A stretch of 64,000 nt of DNA from Pseudomonas citronellolis (GTDB lineage Bacteria; Pseudomonadota; Gammaproteobacteria; Pseudomonadales; Pseudomonadaceae): positions 62,001 to 126,000 of the forward strand of contig NZ_FOLS01000014.1 in NCBI RefSeq assembly GCF_900112375.1, in the 5' to 3' direction. The translations under genes were made by a program, and so were the position numbers. Below the pieces are notes generated by a model that worked only from the letters and a program-made list of their open reading frames with translations, did not search any database and was not told the DNA's origin. Below are positions 34,848 through 43,354 of this stretch, one piece after another (position 1 is the stretch's first letter; each line of letters starts with the position of its first letter).

Positions 34848-35681
34848 TCAACTCGCCTCGTTCACCGCGCTCAGGAAACACCGCGTCCGCTCATGCTGCG
34901 GGTGCCCGAACAGCTGCTCCGGCGTCCCCTGCTCCAGGATGCTGCCCTGGTGGAAGAAGCACACCCGGTCGGCGAATTCGCGGGCGAAGCCCATCTGGTG
35001 GGTGACCATCAGCATGGTCAGGTTGTGCTCGGTGCCGAGCCGGCGCACCACGTTGAGCACCTCGCCGCACAGCTCCGGGTCCAGCGCCGAGGTCACCTCG
35101 TCGAACAGCATCACCTTCGGCCGCATGGCCAGGGCGCGGGCGATGGCCACGCGTTGCTGCTGGCCGCCGGAGAGCTGCGAGGGGTAGTGCTCCAGCTTGT
35201 TGCCCAGGCCGACCATCTCCAGCAGCTCCACGGCGCGCTCGCGGGCCTCGTCGCGGCGCATGCCCAGCACCTGCACCGGCGCTTCCATCACGTTCTTCAG
35301 CGCGCTCATGTGCGGGAACAGGTTGAAGCTCTGGAACACCATGCCGATCTTGCCGCGCACGCGGCGCACGTGGGCTTCCGAGGCGCGCACCGGTTCGCCG
35401 TTGCGCAGCTGGTGGGTGAGCGGGTCGCCGTCCACCTCGATCGCCCCGCTGTCGATGCTCTCCAGGGTCATCAGGGCGCGCAGCAGGGTCGACTTGCCCG
35501 AGCCGCTGGGGCCGATGATGGCGACCTTCTCGTTGGCGCCCACCTCCAGGTTCAGGTGGTTCAGCACGCTGAAGCTGCCGTAGCTCTTGCACACGTCGCG
35601 GAAGCGCACCATCGGCTGGGCGGTCTGTGCCCGCGGGGCCTCGTCGGCCAGCGGCCGGGTGGTCATGGACAGGACGGTCAT
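34848..35681 (-). CDS. ehuA: Ectoine/hydroxyectoine ABC transporter, ATP-binding protein EhuA
   Basis: This is the ATPase of a polar amino-acid-type ABC importer. The 277-aa protein starts at 35681 with a GGAGG ribosome-binding site. It has Walker A GPSGSGKST, the signature LSGGQQQRVAIARALAM, Walker B VMLFDEVTSALDPE and the H-loop TH. A ~24-residue N-terminal extension precedes the core domain. It is the last gene of ehuBCDA, 23 bp after ehuD. Ectoine specificity is inferred from the neighbouring degradation genes. Confidence 0.88.
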   Translation of the reverse strand: MTVLSMTTRPLADEAPRAQTAQPMVRFRDVCKSYGSFSVLNHLNLEVGANEKVAIIGPSGSGKSTLLRALMTLESIDSGAIEVDGDPLTHQLRNGEPVRASEAHVRRVRGKIGMVFQSFNLFPHMSALKNVMEAPVQVLGMRRDEARERAVELLEMVGLGNKLEHYPSQLSGGQQQRVAIARALAMRPKVMLFDEVTSALDPELCGEVLNVVRRLGTEHNLTMLMVTHQMGFAREFADRVCFFHQGSILEQGTPEQLFGHPQHERTRCFLSAVNEAS

Positions 35682-35704
35682 GGGGTTTCCTCCGGTGGGC
35701 GCTT

Positions 35705-36361
35705 TCATGGCAGTGCCGTGCGTTTTTCCACCTGGCGGACCACGCCGGCCAGGCTGATGCTGATGAGCAGGAAGAACACCCCGACCAGGGTGATCGGCTC
35801 CAGGTAGCGGAAGCTGTCGGAACCGATGTTCTTGGCCTGCTGCATGATTTCCACCACGGTGATCGCCGAGAGCACCGGGGTGTCCTTGAACATGGCGATC
35901 AGGTAGTTGCCCAGGGCCGGCAGCACCGGGCGGATGGCCTGGGGCAGGATCACCTGGCGGTAGGCCCGCCACGGCGAGAAGTTCAGCGCCGTGACCGCCT
36001 CCCACTGCCCGCGCGGCACCGATTCCAGGCCGGCGCGGTAGACCTCGGCGGTGTAGCAGGCGTAGTGCAGGGCGATGCCCAGGGTGCCGGCCACCAGCGA
36101 GGTCATGTTCAGCCCGTAGCTGGGCAGCACGTAGAACAGGAAGTACACCTGGATCAGCAGCGGCGTGCTGCGGATGAACTCGATCAGCCAGGCCGCCGGC
36201 CACGACAGCCAGAAGTGCCGGCTGCGCCGGGCCAGGGCGAAGAGCAGGCCGAAGACCACCGCCAGGGCGAAGCCGACCAGGGTGATGCCGATGGTCTTGA
36301 GCGAGGCGTGCAGCAGCTGCGGCAGGATCTGCCAGGCGAATTGCCAGTCGAACAACTTCAT
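35705..36361 (-). CDS. ehuD: Ectoine/hydroxyectoine ABC transporter, permease EhuD
   Basis: One of two membrane permeases of the importer, of the His/Glu/Gln/Arg/opine (HisM) family. The 218-aa protein starts MKLFDWQFAWQILPQLLHAS. It has about five membrane helices and the EAA-type loop ESVPRGQWEAVTALNFSPWR, then RQVILPQAIRPVLPALGN. The start overlaps the ehuC stop by 1 bp. The heterodimeric partner is EhuC. Confidence 0.88.
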   Translation of the reverse strand: MKLFDWQFAWQILPQLLHASLKTIGITLVGFALAVVFGLLFALARRSRHFWLSWPAAWLIEFIRSTPLLIQVYFLFYVLPSYGLNMTSLVAGTLGIALHYACYTAEVYRAGLESVPRGQWEAVTALNFSPWRAYRQVILPQAIRPVLPALGNYLIAMFKDTPVLSAITVVEIMQQAKNIGSDSFRYLEPITLVGVFFLLISISLAGVVRQVEKRTALP

Positions 36362-37026
36362 CACAGGCCTCCCCGGATGCGCCCATGCCCCAGCCGGCGT
36401 TCCAGGCGGCGCATGAGGAAGACGATGGCCTGGGCCATGGCGAAGTACAGCACCAGGGTCAGGGTGAAGATCTTCAGCGTCTCGAAGGTCGCCTGGTCCA
36501 GCTGGCGGGCGCGGAAGGTCAGGTCCGAGAGGGTGATCAGCGACACCAGCGAGGTGTTCTTCAGCAGCTCGATCAGCAGGTTGGTGCCCGGCGGTATGGC
36601 GCACAGCAGCGCCTGCGGCAGGATGATCCGGCGGAAGCGCGTGAACGGCGTCATGTTCAGCGCCAGCGCGGCCTCGTACTGGCCCTTGGGCACCGAGCCG
36701 ATGGCCCCGCGCATCACCTCCGCGCCATAGGCGCCGATGTGCAGGCCCAGGCCGAGGATGGCCACCGTGTAGGCGCCCAGTTCCAGGTTGAACGGCGGCA
36801 GCGGCAGTACGAAGAACAGCCAGAACAGCTGCACCAGCAGCGAGGTGCCGCGGAACAGCTCGATGTAGCCGATGGCCAGCCAGCGCACCGCCGGCCACGG
36901 CGCCAGGCGGCCGAGGGCGGCGACGATGGCCAGCGCCACCGCCAGCAGCGAGCCGAAGAAGGTGACCTGGACGGTGACCCAGGCGCCCTCCATCAGCAGT
37001 GGAAGCAATTCACCCATGTTGCGCAT
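36361..37026 (-). CDS. ehuC: Ectoine/hydroxyectoine ABC transporter, permease EhuC
   Basis: Second permease of the importer. The 221-aa protein starts MRNMGELLPLLMEGAWVTVQ; an internal ATG three codons in (37017) is an alternative, and neither start has a clear ribosome-binding site. It has membrane helices of the HisM family and the EAA-type loop GSVPKGQYEAALALNMTPFT. It is coupled to ehuD by a 1-bp overlap and follows ehuB after 51 bp. Confidence 0.87.
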   Translation of the reverse strand: MRNMGELLPLLMEGAWVTVQVTFFGSLLAVALAIVAALGRLAPWPAVRWLAIGYIELFRGTSLLVQLFWLFFVLPLPPFNLELGAYTVAILGLGLHIGAYGAEVMRGAIGSVPKGQYEAALALNMTPFTRFRRIILPQALLCAIPPGTNLLIELLKNTSLVSLITLSDLTFRARQLDQATFETLKIFTLTLVLYFAMAQAIVFLMRRLERRLGHGRIRGGL

Positions 37027-37077
37027 CCCGTATCGACAGGTTCGACGGAACGGCCGAGGGGGCGGAGCCCCCTGCGG

Positions 37078-37932
37078 TCACTGTTTGCAGAGCTCGGCGG
37101 CACTCTTGTCGGTCAGGTTGGACTTGTCGAAGCCGAACGGCTTGACCGTCTGCAGGTGCTCGTCGCTGCCCAGCCACTTCTTCAACTGCTGGTTCACCGC
37201 GTCGCGCAGGTCCTTGTCCTCCGGGCGGAAGGCCAGGGCGCCGTAGCCGATGTGCGCCGGGTCGTCCTTGAAGTCGGCGATGGCCTCGACACTGTCGCCG
37301 CCCTTGGCCGCCAGGCCCTTCATGGTCAGCGCGGTGCCGACGCTGGCGTCGGCGCGGCCGGCGCGCACCGCCTGCAGCTGCGCGGTGGTGTCCGGCACCT
37401 GGACGATCTGATCGTCGCTCACCCCCTCGGCGCGGGCGTAGCCCAGCTCGGCGGTGCCGGACATGATCGCCAGGCGCACGTCCGGGTTCTTCGCGACGTC
37501 AGCGTAGCTGTGCAGGTTCTTCGGGTTGCCCCGCTTCACCAGCAGGGTGTCGGGGATCTGGTAGTGCGGGTCGGTGAAGATCACCTGCTGGCAGCGCGGC
37601 GGGGTGATGTACATGCCCGCGGCGATCACGTCGAAGCGCCCGGCGCGCAGCCCGGGGATCAGCGCGCCCCACTCGGTGAGCACCGGCTCGACCTTCTTCA
37701 CGCCCATGGCGGCGAACACCTTGGTGGCGATCTCCGGCGACTCGCCGGTGACCTTGCCGGAGGTCTCGGTGTAGGCGAAGGGCGCCTCGTTGGCGTAGCC
37801 GATGCGCACCGTGCCGGTGCTCTGGATGCGTTCCAGGGTGGTCTCGGCCTGGCTGGCGAAGCTGGCCGCAAGGCCCGCCAGCAGGGTACAGGCCAGGCCC
37901 AGGCGATGGAGGGAAAGGGGGGCGGTACTCAT
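37078..37932 (-). CDS. ehuB: Ectoine/hydroxyectoine-binding periplasmic protein EhuB
   Basis: EhuB is the solute-binding protein that delivers ectoine to the EhuCD permease. The 284-aa precursor starts MSTAPLSLHRLGLACTLLAG with a signal peptide (cleavage near residue 29, ASQA|E). The SBP family 3 fold is visible in TVRIGYANEAPFAYTE and FDVIAAGMYITPPRC, the latter close to EhuB proteins. An AGGAG site precedes the ATG. It is the first gene of the import operon and diverges from enuR across a 404-bp region. Confidence 0.9.
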   Translation of the reverse strand: MSTAPLSLHRLGLACTLLAGLAASFASQAETTLERIQSTGTVRIGYANEAPFAYTETSGKVTGESPEIATKVFAAMGVKKVEPVLTEWGALIPGLRAGRFDVIAAGMYITPPRCQQVIFTDPHYQIPDTLLVKRGNPKNLHSYADVAKNPDVRLAIMSGTAELGYARAEGVSDDQIVQVPDTTAQLQAVRAGRADASVGTALTMKGLAAKGGDSVEAIADFKDDPAHIGYGALAFRPEDKDLRDAVNQQLKKWLGSDEHLQTVKPFGFDKSNLTDKSAAELCKQ

Positions 37933-38336
37933 CTTCGGATCTCCTGATCTTCTCGTGCCGGCCTTGTTGTGGTGTTGGGACGCGGCGGTGGATGGCAGGT
38001 AGCGATGTCGTGCGACTGTTGTTCTTATGTTGGGACCCGCCGGGCGGGCCTTCCGAAGTACTGCCCCGACAGAGGGCATTCGTTGCGTTGCAGACTAAGC
38101 CGTCCGGCCTTGCGGCTGTTCCCGATCGGCGCCGTCGCGGCGGAAAAAACCGCCTGTCGCGACGCGCCCATCCATGGCTTTTTTCTGCGCCGGCCCTGTG
38201 CCGCGGGGGCGGCGGCATGGGCGGCTGGTCGGCCCGAGCATACAAAAGGCTTTCCGGCGCCGGAATTGCACTAGGACAATCCATGGAAATGCCCTGATCC
38301 ATCACCCTGTGCCGAGGTCGAAGGGGAATGCCCATC
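37933..38336. promoter_or_regulatory. Divergent ehuB-enuR intergenic region
   Basis: This 404-bp region must hold the ehuBCDA and enuR promoters. A motif GCACTAGGAC followed by AATCC lies at 38268-38277. Its reverse complement, GTCCTAGTGC, matches GTCCTAGTAC at 39986-39995 upstream of eutB in 9 of 10 positions, so it is a candidate EnuR operator. I see no clear sigma-70 promoter and no gene in the region. Confidence 0.45.
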
Positions 38337-39731
38337 ATGCAAAGCTGGCGCCACGCGCTGGCCGGCCTGCGGGTCGGCGAATCCAAGTACAAGACGCTGG
38401 TCCAGGCCATCGCCACGGAAATCGAACAGGGCCGCCTGCACGATGGCCAGCGCCTGCCGCCGCAGCGCCAGGTGGCCGATGGCCTGGGCATCAGCGTGCA
38501 GACGGTGACCAACGCATACAAGGAACTGGAGCGCCAGGGCCTGGTGCGTTGCGAGGTGGGCCGCGGCAGCTTCGTCTCGCGGCGCATGACCGAGGGCGTG
38601 TCGCGCTACATGCTCGACCACCCCGAGCGCGCGCTGGTGGACTTCTCCATCGCCAGCATCGTCCACACCGACGAGCACGACCGCCTGTGGCAGGACACCT
38701 GCCGCCAGCTGGCGCAGGAGGCGGACCAGCCGTGGATGCGCGCCTGCCGGCCGATCGCCGGTTTCGACAGCCACCGCGAGGCGGCGGCGCAGTGGCTGGC
38801 GCAGCAAGGCCTGCGCTGCGAGCGCGACGACCTGCTGATCACCAATGGCGCCGCCCACGCCGTATTCCTCGCCCTCGCCTCCCTGGCCGGGCCGGACGAC
38901 GTGGTGCTCTGCGAGCAGCTCACCGACCACGGGGTGATCGGCAATTCCCAGGTGCTCGGCTTCACCTTGAAGGGCGTGGAGGTCGACCGCGAGGGCATCG
39001 ACCCGGAGCACTTCGAGGACCTCTGCGCCAACGAGCGCATCACCGCGCTGGTGTGCACGCCCAACCTGAACAACCCCACCTCCAGCCTGATGAGCGACAC
39101 CCGGCGCCGGGAGATCGCCGCCATCGCCCAGCGCTTCGGCGTCTACGTCATCGAGGACGACGTCTACGGCCCGCTGCTGGGCGAGGACCGTGCACCGCCG
39201 CTGAGCCACTATCTGCCGGAGCTGTCGTTCTACTGCACCAGCTTCACCAAGAGCGTGCTCACCGGCCTGCGCATCGGCTACCTGGTGGTGCCGCGGCGCC
39301 TGGCCCTGCGCACCGAGAGCATCCTGCGGGTGAACAGCTGGATGGCCGCGCCGCTGCTGGCCGAGGTGGCCACGCGCTGGATCCACAACGGCAACGCCCA
39401 GGCCCTGGTGGAGCGCCAGCGGCGCCTGCTGGCGGCGCGCCAGGCGCTGGTGTCCGAGCGTTTCGCCGAACACCTGCTGGGCCATGCGCCGCAATCCCTG
39501 AGCTGCTGGATGGGCATTCCCGAGCACTGGGAGCTGGACAGCCTGGTGCGCGAACTGCGCCACCGGCACATCGCCGTGACCTCGCCGGACCCCTTCATGG
39601 TCCGCGGCACGCCCCGCCCGCGCGCAGTGCGCCTGTGCATGGGCGCCGAATGCAGCGACGAACGCATGGCCCAGGCCCTGGACGACATGCGCGAGCTGTT
39701 CGAGCAGTACCCGAAGATCCACGATTTCTGA
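38337..39731 (+). CDS. enuR: MocR/GntR-family regulator of ectoine catabolism EnuR
   Basis: EnuR represses ectoine genes until a degradation intermediate, alpha-acetyl-diaminobutyrate, reacts with its bound PLP. The 464-aa protein has an N-terminal GntR winged helix (LPPQRQVADGLGISVQTVTN) and a C-terminal aminotransferase-like domain. The PLP-binding lysine is in CTSFTKSVLTGLRIGY (Lys305 from the start used here). The ATG at 38337 is preferred over one at 38328 because the GAAGGGGA site is better spaced. It is divergent from ehuBCDA and co-directional with the catabolic genes. Confidence 0.9.
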   Translation: MQSWRHALAGLRVGESKYKTLVQAIATEIEQGRLHDGQRLPPQRQVADGLGISVQTVTNAYKELERQGLVRCEVGRGSFVSRRMTEGVSRYMLDHPERALVDFSIASIVHTDEHDRLWQDTCRQLAQEADQPWMRACRPIAGFDSHREAAAQWLAQQGLRCERDDLLITNGAAHAVFLALASLAGPDDVVLCEQLTDHGVIGNSQVLGFTLKGVEVDREGIDPEHFEDLCANERITALVCTPNLNNPTSSLMSDTRRREIAAIAQRFGVYVIEDDVYGPLLGEDRAPPLSHYLPELSFYCTSFTKSVLTGLRIGYLVVPRRLALRTESILRVNSWMAAPLLAEVATRWIHNGNAQALVERQRRLLAARQALVSERFAEHLLGHAPQSLSCWMGIPEHWELDSLVRELRHRHIAVTSPDPFMVRGTPRPRAVRLCMGAECSDERMAQALDDMRELFEQYPKIHDF

Positions 39732-39754
39732 ACGGGCCGCCGCCCCGTCCCCTT

Positions 39755-39801
39755 GTAGGAGCGCGCCCTGCGCGCGAATCGCGGGCAGGGCCCGCTCCTA
39801 C
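39755..39801. repeat. 47-bp REP-like pair, left copy
   Basis: Sequence GTAGGAGCGCGCCCTGCGCG… ending …GGGCCCGCTCCTAC. An identical 47-bp copy in the same orientation lies at 49098-49144, so the eut/doe genes sit between two identical direct copies. Confidence 0.85.
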
Positions 39802-39831
39802 AAGTTACTGGGAAGTACGGTATTTCTCCCC

Positions 39832-39899
39832 GTAGGAGCGGACCTTGTCCGCGATAGCCGGACGTCCCGGCGCGATTCGCGGATGAGATCCGCTCCTAC
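39832..39899. repeat. 68-bp palindromic repeat, copy B (inverted)
   Basis: Near-exact reverse complement of the element at 34458-34525. The pair could pair or recombine across the 5.3-kb ehuBCDA-enuR segment. Confidence 0.85.
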
Positions 39900-40055
39900 A
39901 GGTGGGTTCGAGGCCCCGTAGGATGGGTTGAGCGAAGCGATACCCATCGCCCATTACCACGACGAATGACAATCTCCACGACATCGTCCTAGTACATTCA
40001 TCGCGACAATTTCCCGCTCATACACTCGGCCCGACTGCATTGTCGGGAGGCCGCC

Positions 40056-41033
40056 ATGGCCAACGAGATCCCCCTGATCGAGCTGTACCGCGCCCGCCAG
40101 CGCATCCGCGGCCTGGTGCGGCAGACGCCGCTGGAGCATTCGCCCAGCCTCTCCGCGCTGCTGGGCGCGCCGGTGTACCTGAAGCTGGAGTCGCAGCAGG
40201 CCACCGGCAGCTTCAAGCTGCGCGGCGCCAGCAACGCCATCGCCCAACTGGACGACGCGCAGAAGGCCCGCGGGGTGGTCGCCGCCTCCACCGGCAACCA
40301 CGGCCGCGCCCTCGCCCATGCCGCCCGCGTGCTGGGCGTGCCGGCCACCATCTGCCTGTCGCAGTTGGTGCCGGCGAACAAGGTCGAGGCGATCCGCGCC
40401 CTCGGCGCCGAGGTGCGCATCGTCGGCAACAGCCAGGACGACGCCCAGGCCGAGGCCGAGCGCATCGCCCGCGAACAGGGCGCGGCGCTGCTGCCGCCCT
40501 TCGACCACCCGCAGATCATCGCCGGCCAGGGCACCCTGGGCCTGGAAATCCTCGAACAGTTGCCGCAGGTGCGCCAGGTGCTGGTGCCGCTCTCCGGCGG
40601 CGGATTGTTCGGCGGCGTGGCCGTGGCGCTGAAGGCGGCCGACCCGTCGATCCGCCTGCACGGCATCAGCATGCGCCGCGGCGCGGCCATGGCCGCCAGC
40701 CTGGAAGCCGGCCAGCCCGTGGAAGTGGAGGAACTGCCGAGCCTCGCCGACTCCCTTGGCGGCGGCATCGGCCTGGACAACCGCTACACCTTCGCCCTCG
40801 CCCGCGCTCACTGCGACGAGCTGCACCTGCTCGACGAACCCGCCATCGCCGCCGGCATCCGCCACGCCTACCGCGAGGAACGCCAGGTGGTCGAAGGCGC
40901 CGCGGCGGTGGGCATAGCCGCGCTGCTGGAAGGCCGCATCAGCGCCGAAGGGCCGGTGGTGGTGGTCGTCAGCGGCCGCAACATCGCCATCGAACAACAC
41001 CAACGCATCATCGAGGAAGACCTGCATGGCTGA
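40056..41033 (+). CDS. eutB: Hydroxyectoine utilization dehydratase EutB
   Basis: EutB is a PLP-dependent threonine-dehydratase-like enzyme proposed to act in converting hydroxyectoine-derived intermediates. The 325-aa protein has the PLP lysine in GSFKLRGASNA (Lys54), STGNHGRALAHAA and the phosphate-binding loop LSGGGLFGGVAVAL, as in serine/threonine dehydratases. It overlaps eutC by 8 bp. The function is assigned by context; a plain threonine dehydratase would not be expected beside eutC, doeA and doeB. Confidence 0.88.
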   Translation: MANEIPLIELYRARQRIRGLVRQTPLEHSPSLSALLGAPVYLKLESQQATGSFKLRGASNAIAQLDDAQKARGVVAASTGNHGRALAHAARVLGVPATICLSQLVPANKVEAIRALGAEVRIVGNSQDDAQAEAERIAREQGAALLPPFDHPQIIAGQGTLGLEILEQLPQVRQVLVPLSGGGLFGGVAVALKAADPSIRLHGISMRRGAAMAASLEAGQPVEVEELPSLADSLGGGIGLDNRYTFALARAHCDELHLLDEPAIAAGIRHAYREERQVVEGAAAVGIAALLEGRISAEGPVVVVVSGRNIAIEQHQRIIEEDLHG

Positions 41034-42018
41034 CGTCACCCTGCTCAGCGAAGCCGACCTGCGCGCCTGCGTGGCGCTGGACACTGAAAGCCTCGACGCC
41101 GTCGAGCAGGCCTTCCGCCTGCTGGCCACGGCGGCGGTGGCGATGCCGCCGATCCTGCGCCTGGACATCCCCGAGCACAACGGCGAGGTGGACGTGAAGA
41201 CCGCCTACCTGCCGGGCCTGCCGCGCTTCGCCATCAAGGTCAGCCCGGGCTTCTTCGACAACCCGAAGCTCGGCCTGCCCAGCCTCAACGGCATGATGAT
41301 GCTGCTGTCCGCGCACACCGGCCTGCTCGACGCCCTGCTGCTGGACAACGGCTACCTCACAGCCGTGCGCACTGCCTGCGCCGGCGCCGTGGCCGCCAAG
41401 TGGCTGGCCCGTGAGGACGCCCGCCGCGTGGCCATCCTCGGCGCCGGCGAGCAGGCGCGCCTGCAGCTCAAGGCGCTGTGCCTGGTGCGGCCGATCGAGG
41501 GCGCCAGCCTCTGGGCCCGCGACGCGGCCAAGGCGCACCAGTGCGCCGCCGAGCTGAGCACCGCCCTGGGTATCCCGGTGGTCGCCTGTTCCAGCGTCGA
41601 CGAAGCCCTGGAAGGCGCGGACATCGCCATCACCACCACGCCCAGCCGCGAGCCGCTGATCCAGAAGCGCCACCTGCGCCCGGGCCTGCACATCACCGCC
41701 ATGGGCTCGGACGCCGAGCACAAGAACGAGATCGCCGCCGACGCGCTGGCGGCGCTGGACTGCTACGTCGCCGACCGCCTGAGCCAGACCCGCGTGCTCG
41801 GCGAACTGCACCACGCCATCGCGGCCGGGCTGGTGGAGGCGGGCGCCGACTTCGCCGAGCTCGGCCAGGTCATCGCCGGCCAGCGCCCGGGCCGCCGCAG
41901 CCCCCGGGACGTGACCCTCTGCGACCTCACCGGCACCGGCGCCCAGGACACCGCCATCGCCGGCCTGGCCTTCCAGCGCGCGCAGCGCATGGGCAAGGGG
42001 TTCAAGTTCCACAGCTGA
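41026..42018 (+). CDS. eutC: Ornithine cyclodeaminase-family protein EutC
   Basis: EutC belongs to the ornithine cyclodeaminase/mu-crystallin family and is proposed to work with EutB in hydroxyectoine degradation. The 330-aa protein shows the NAD-binding loop VAILGAGEQARLQLKAL and the family segment DVKTAYLPGLPRFAIKVSPG. Its start lies inside the last codons of eutB (8-bp overlap), so they are coupled. EutA, the third partner known in some bacteria, is absent from this cluster. Confidence 0.88.
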   Translation: MADVTLLSEADLRACVALDTESLDAVEQAFRLLATAAVAMPPILRLDIPEHNGEVDVKTAYLPGLPRFAIKVSPGFFDNPKLGLPSLNGMMMLLSAHTGLLDALLLDNGYLTAVRTACAGAVAAKWLAREDARRVAILGAGEQARLQLKALCLVRPIEGASLWARDAAKAHQCAAELSTALGIPVVACSSVDEALEGADIAITTTPSREPLIQKRHLRPGLHITAMGSDAEHKNEIAADALAALDCYVADRLSQTRVLGELHHAIAAGLVEAGADFAELGQVIAGQRPGRRSPRDVTLCDLTGTGAQDTAIAGLAFQRAQRMGKGFKFHS

Positions 42019-42042
42019 CCGCTTCATACCGGACAAACACCT

Positions 42043-42120
42043 GTAGGAGCGAGCTTGCTCGCGAACAGATTCTTCGGCCGCGCCGGCGCTGGGCGGATTC
42101 GCGAGCAAGCTCGCTCCTAC
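42043..42120. repeat. Inverted REP-like pair between eutC and doeA
   Basis: Two GTAGGAGCGAGC...CTCGCGAA palindromes face each other across a 78-bp segment, 25 bp after the eutC stop. They may separate expression of eutBC from doeAB. Confidence 0.9.
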
Positions 42121-42159
42121 AAGAGCCCCCGTGACACCACTCACCCAGAGGATTTCCGC

Positions 42160-43350
42160 ATGCCCGAAATCGTCGTCAACCTCCCCTTCGCGCGGGAGGA
42201 ATACGCCCAGCGCCTGGCCAAGGTCCGCGCCAGCATGCAGCAGCGCGGCATCGAGCTGCTGCTGGTCAGCGACCCGTCGAACATGGCCTGGCTCACCGGC
42301 TACGATGGCTGGTCCTTCTACGTGCACCAGTGCGTGCTGCTGGCGCTGGACGGCGAGCCGGTGTGGTTCGGCCGCGGCCAGGACGCCAATGGCGCGCGGC
42401 GCACCGTGTTCATGCAGGCCGACAACATCGTCGGCTACCCCGACCACTACGTGCAGTCCACCGAGCGCCACCCCATGGACTACCTGGCCCGCGAGGTCAT
42501 CGCCGCGCGGGGCTGGGAAGCGCTGGCCATCGGCGTGGAGATGGACAACTACTACTTCAGCGCCGCCGCCTTCCGCTCGCTGCAGGCCCACCTGCCGCAG
42601 GCGCGCTTCGTCGACGCCACCGCGCTGGTCAACTGGCAGCGCGCGGTGAAATCCCCGCGCGAGATCGAATACATGCGCATCGCCGCGCGCATCGTCGAGA
42701 AGATGCACGCGCACATCCTCGAACGTATCGAGCCGGGCATGCGCAAGAACGAGCTGGTGGCGGAGATCTACAGCACCGGCATCCTCGGCGCCGACGGCCA
42801 CGGCGGCGACTACCCGGCCATCGTCCCGCTGCTGCCCACCGGCGCCGACGCCAGCGCGCCGCACCTGACCTGGGACGACACGCCCTTCCAGCGCGGCGCC
42901 GGCACCTTCTTCGAGATCGCCGGCTGCTACAAGCGCTACCACTGCCCGCTGTCGCGCACCGTCTACCTGGGCAAGCCGCCGCAGCACTTCCTCGACGCGG
43001 AAAAGGCCGTGGTCGAAGGCATCGCCGCAGGCCTGGAGGCGGCCAAGCCGGGCAACACCACCGGCGACATCGCCCGCGCCTTCTTCGGCGTGCTGCAGAA
43101 GTTCGGCATCCACAAGGACAGCCGCTGCGGCTACCCCATCGGCATCAGCTACCCGCCGGACTGGGGCGAACGCACCATGAGCCTGCGCCCCAGCGACGAG
43201 AGCGTGCTGCAACCGGGCATGACCTTCCACTTCATGCCCGGCCTGTGGATGGACGACTGGGGCCTGGAGATCACCGAAAGCATCCTGATCACCGACGGCG
43301 GCGTGCAGACCTTCTGCGACTACCCGCGCCAGCTGTTCGTCAAGGAGTGA
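42160..43350 (+). CDS. doeA: Ectoine hydrolase DoeA (EutD)
   Basis: DoeA hydrolyses the ectoine ring to N-acetyl-2,4-diaminobutyrate. It is an M24 (creatinase/prolidase-like) family enzyme. The 396-aa protein starts at 42160 with an AGAGGA site (MPEIVVNLPFAREEYAQRLA). Family segments include LTGYDGWSFYVHQ, WFGRGQDANGARRTVFM and GYPIGISYPPDWGERTMSLR, closely resembling known ectoine hydrolases. doeB follows 4 bp downstream. The product is the expected inducer route for EnuR. Confidence 0.93.
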   Translation: MPEIVVNLPFAREEYAQRLAKVRASMQQRGIELLLVSDPSNMAWLTGYDGWSFYVHQCVLLALDGEPVWFGRGQDANGARRTVFMQADNIVGYPDHYVQSTERHPMDYLAREVIAARGWEALAIGVEMDNYYFSAAAFRSLQAHLPQARFVDATALVNWQRAVKSPREIEYMRIAARIVEKMHAHILERIEPGMRKNELVAEIYSTGILGADGHGGDYPAIVPLLPTGADASAPHLTWDDTPFQRGAGTFFEIAGCYKRYHCPLSRTVYLGKPPQHFLDAEKAVVEGIAAGLEAAKPGNTTGDIARAFFGVLQKFGIHKDSRCGYPIGISYPPDWGERTMSLRPSDESVLQPGMTFHFMPGLWMDDWGLEITESILITDGGVQTFCDYPRQLFVKE

Positions 43351-43354
43351 GGCC

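Larger units (their letters stand above)
39732..40055. promoter_or_regulatory. enuR-eutB intergenic region with REP repeats and a candidate operator
   Basis: This 324-bp gap holds no gene. It contains a 47-bp REP pair (39755-39801), a 68-bp inverted copy of the 34458 element (39832-39899), a GTAGGATGGGTTGAGCGAAG element (39918-39948), and then the eutB promoter region. That last part includes GTCCTAGTAC (39986-39995) and two GACAATYTCC motifs (39968 and 40005). The eutB ATG follows at 40056 after GGGAGG. Confidence 0.55.

Noticed and set aside
34848-36386. A fused permease-ATPase from a 512-codon frame
   Set aside because: The upstream part is out of frame with ehuD, which is intact at 35705-36361; the ATPase has its own strong ribosome-binding site at 35681.
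40056-41033. Ordinary biosynthetic threonine dehydratase (ilvA)
   Set aside because: It lacks the C-terminal regulatory ACT domain and is coupled to eutC within an ectoine cluster.
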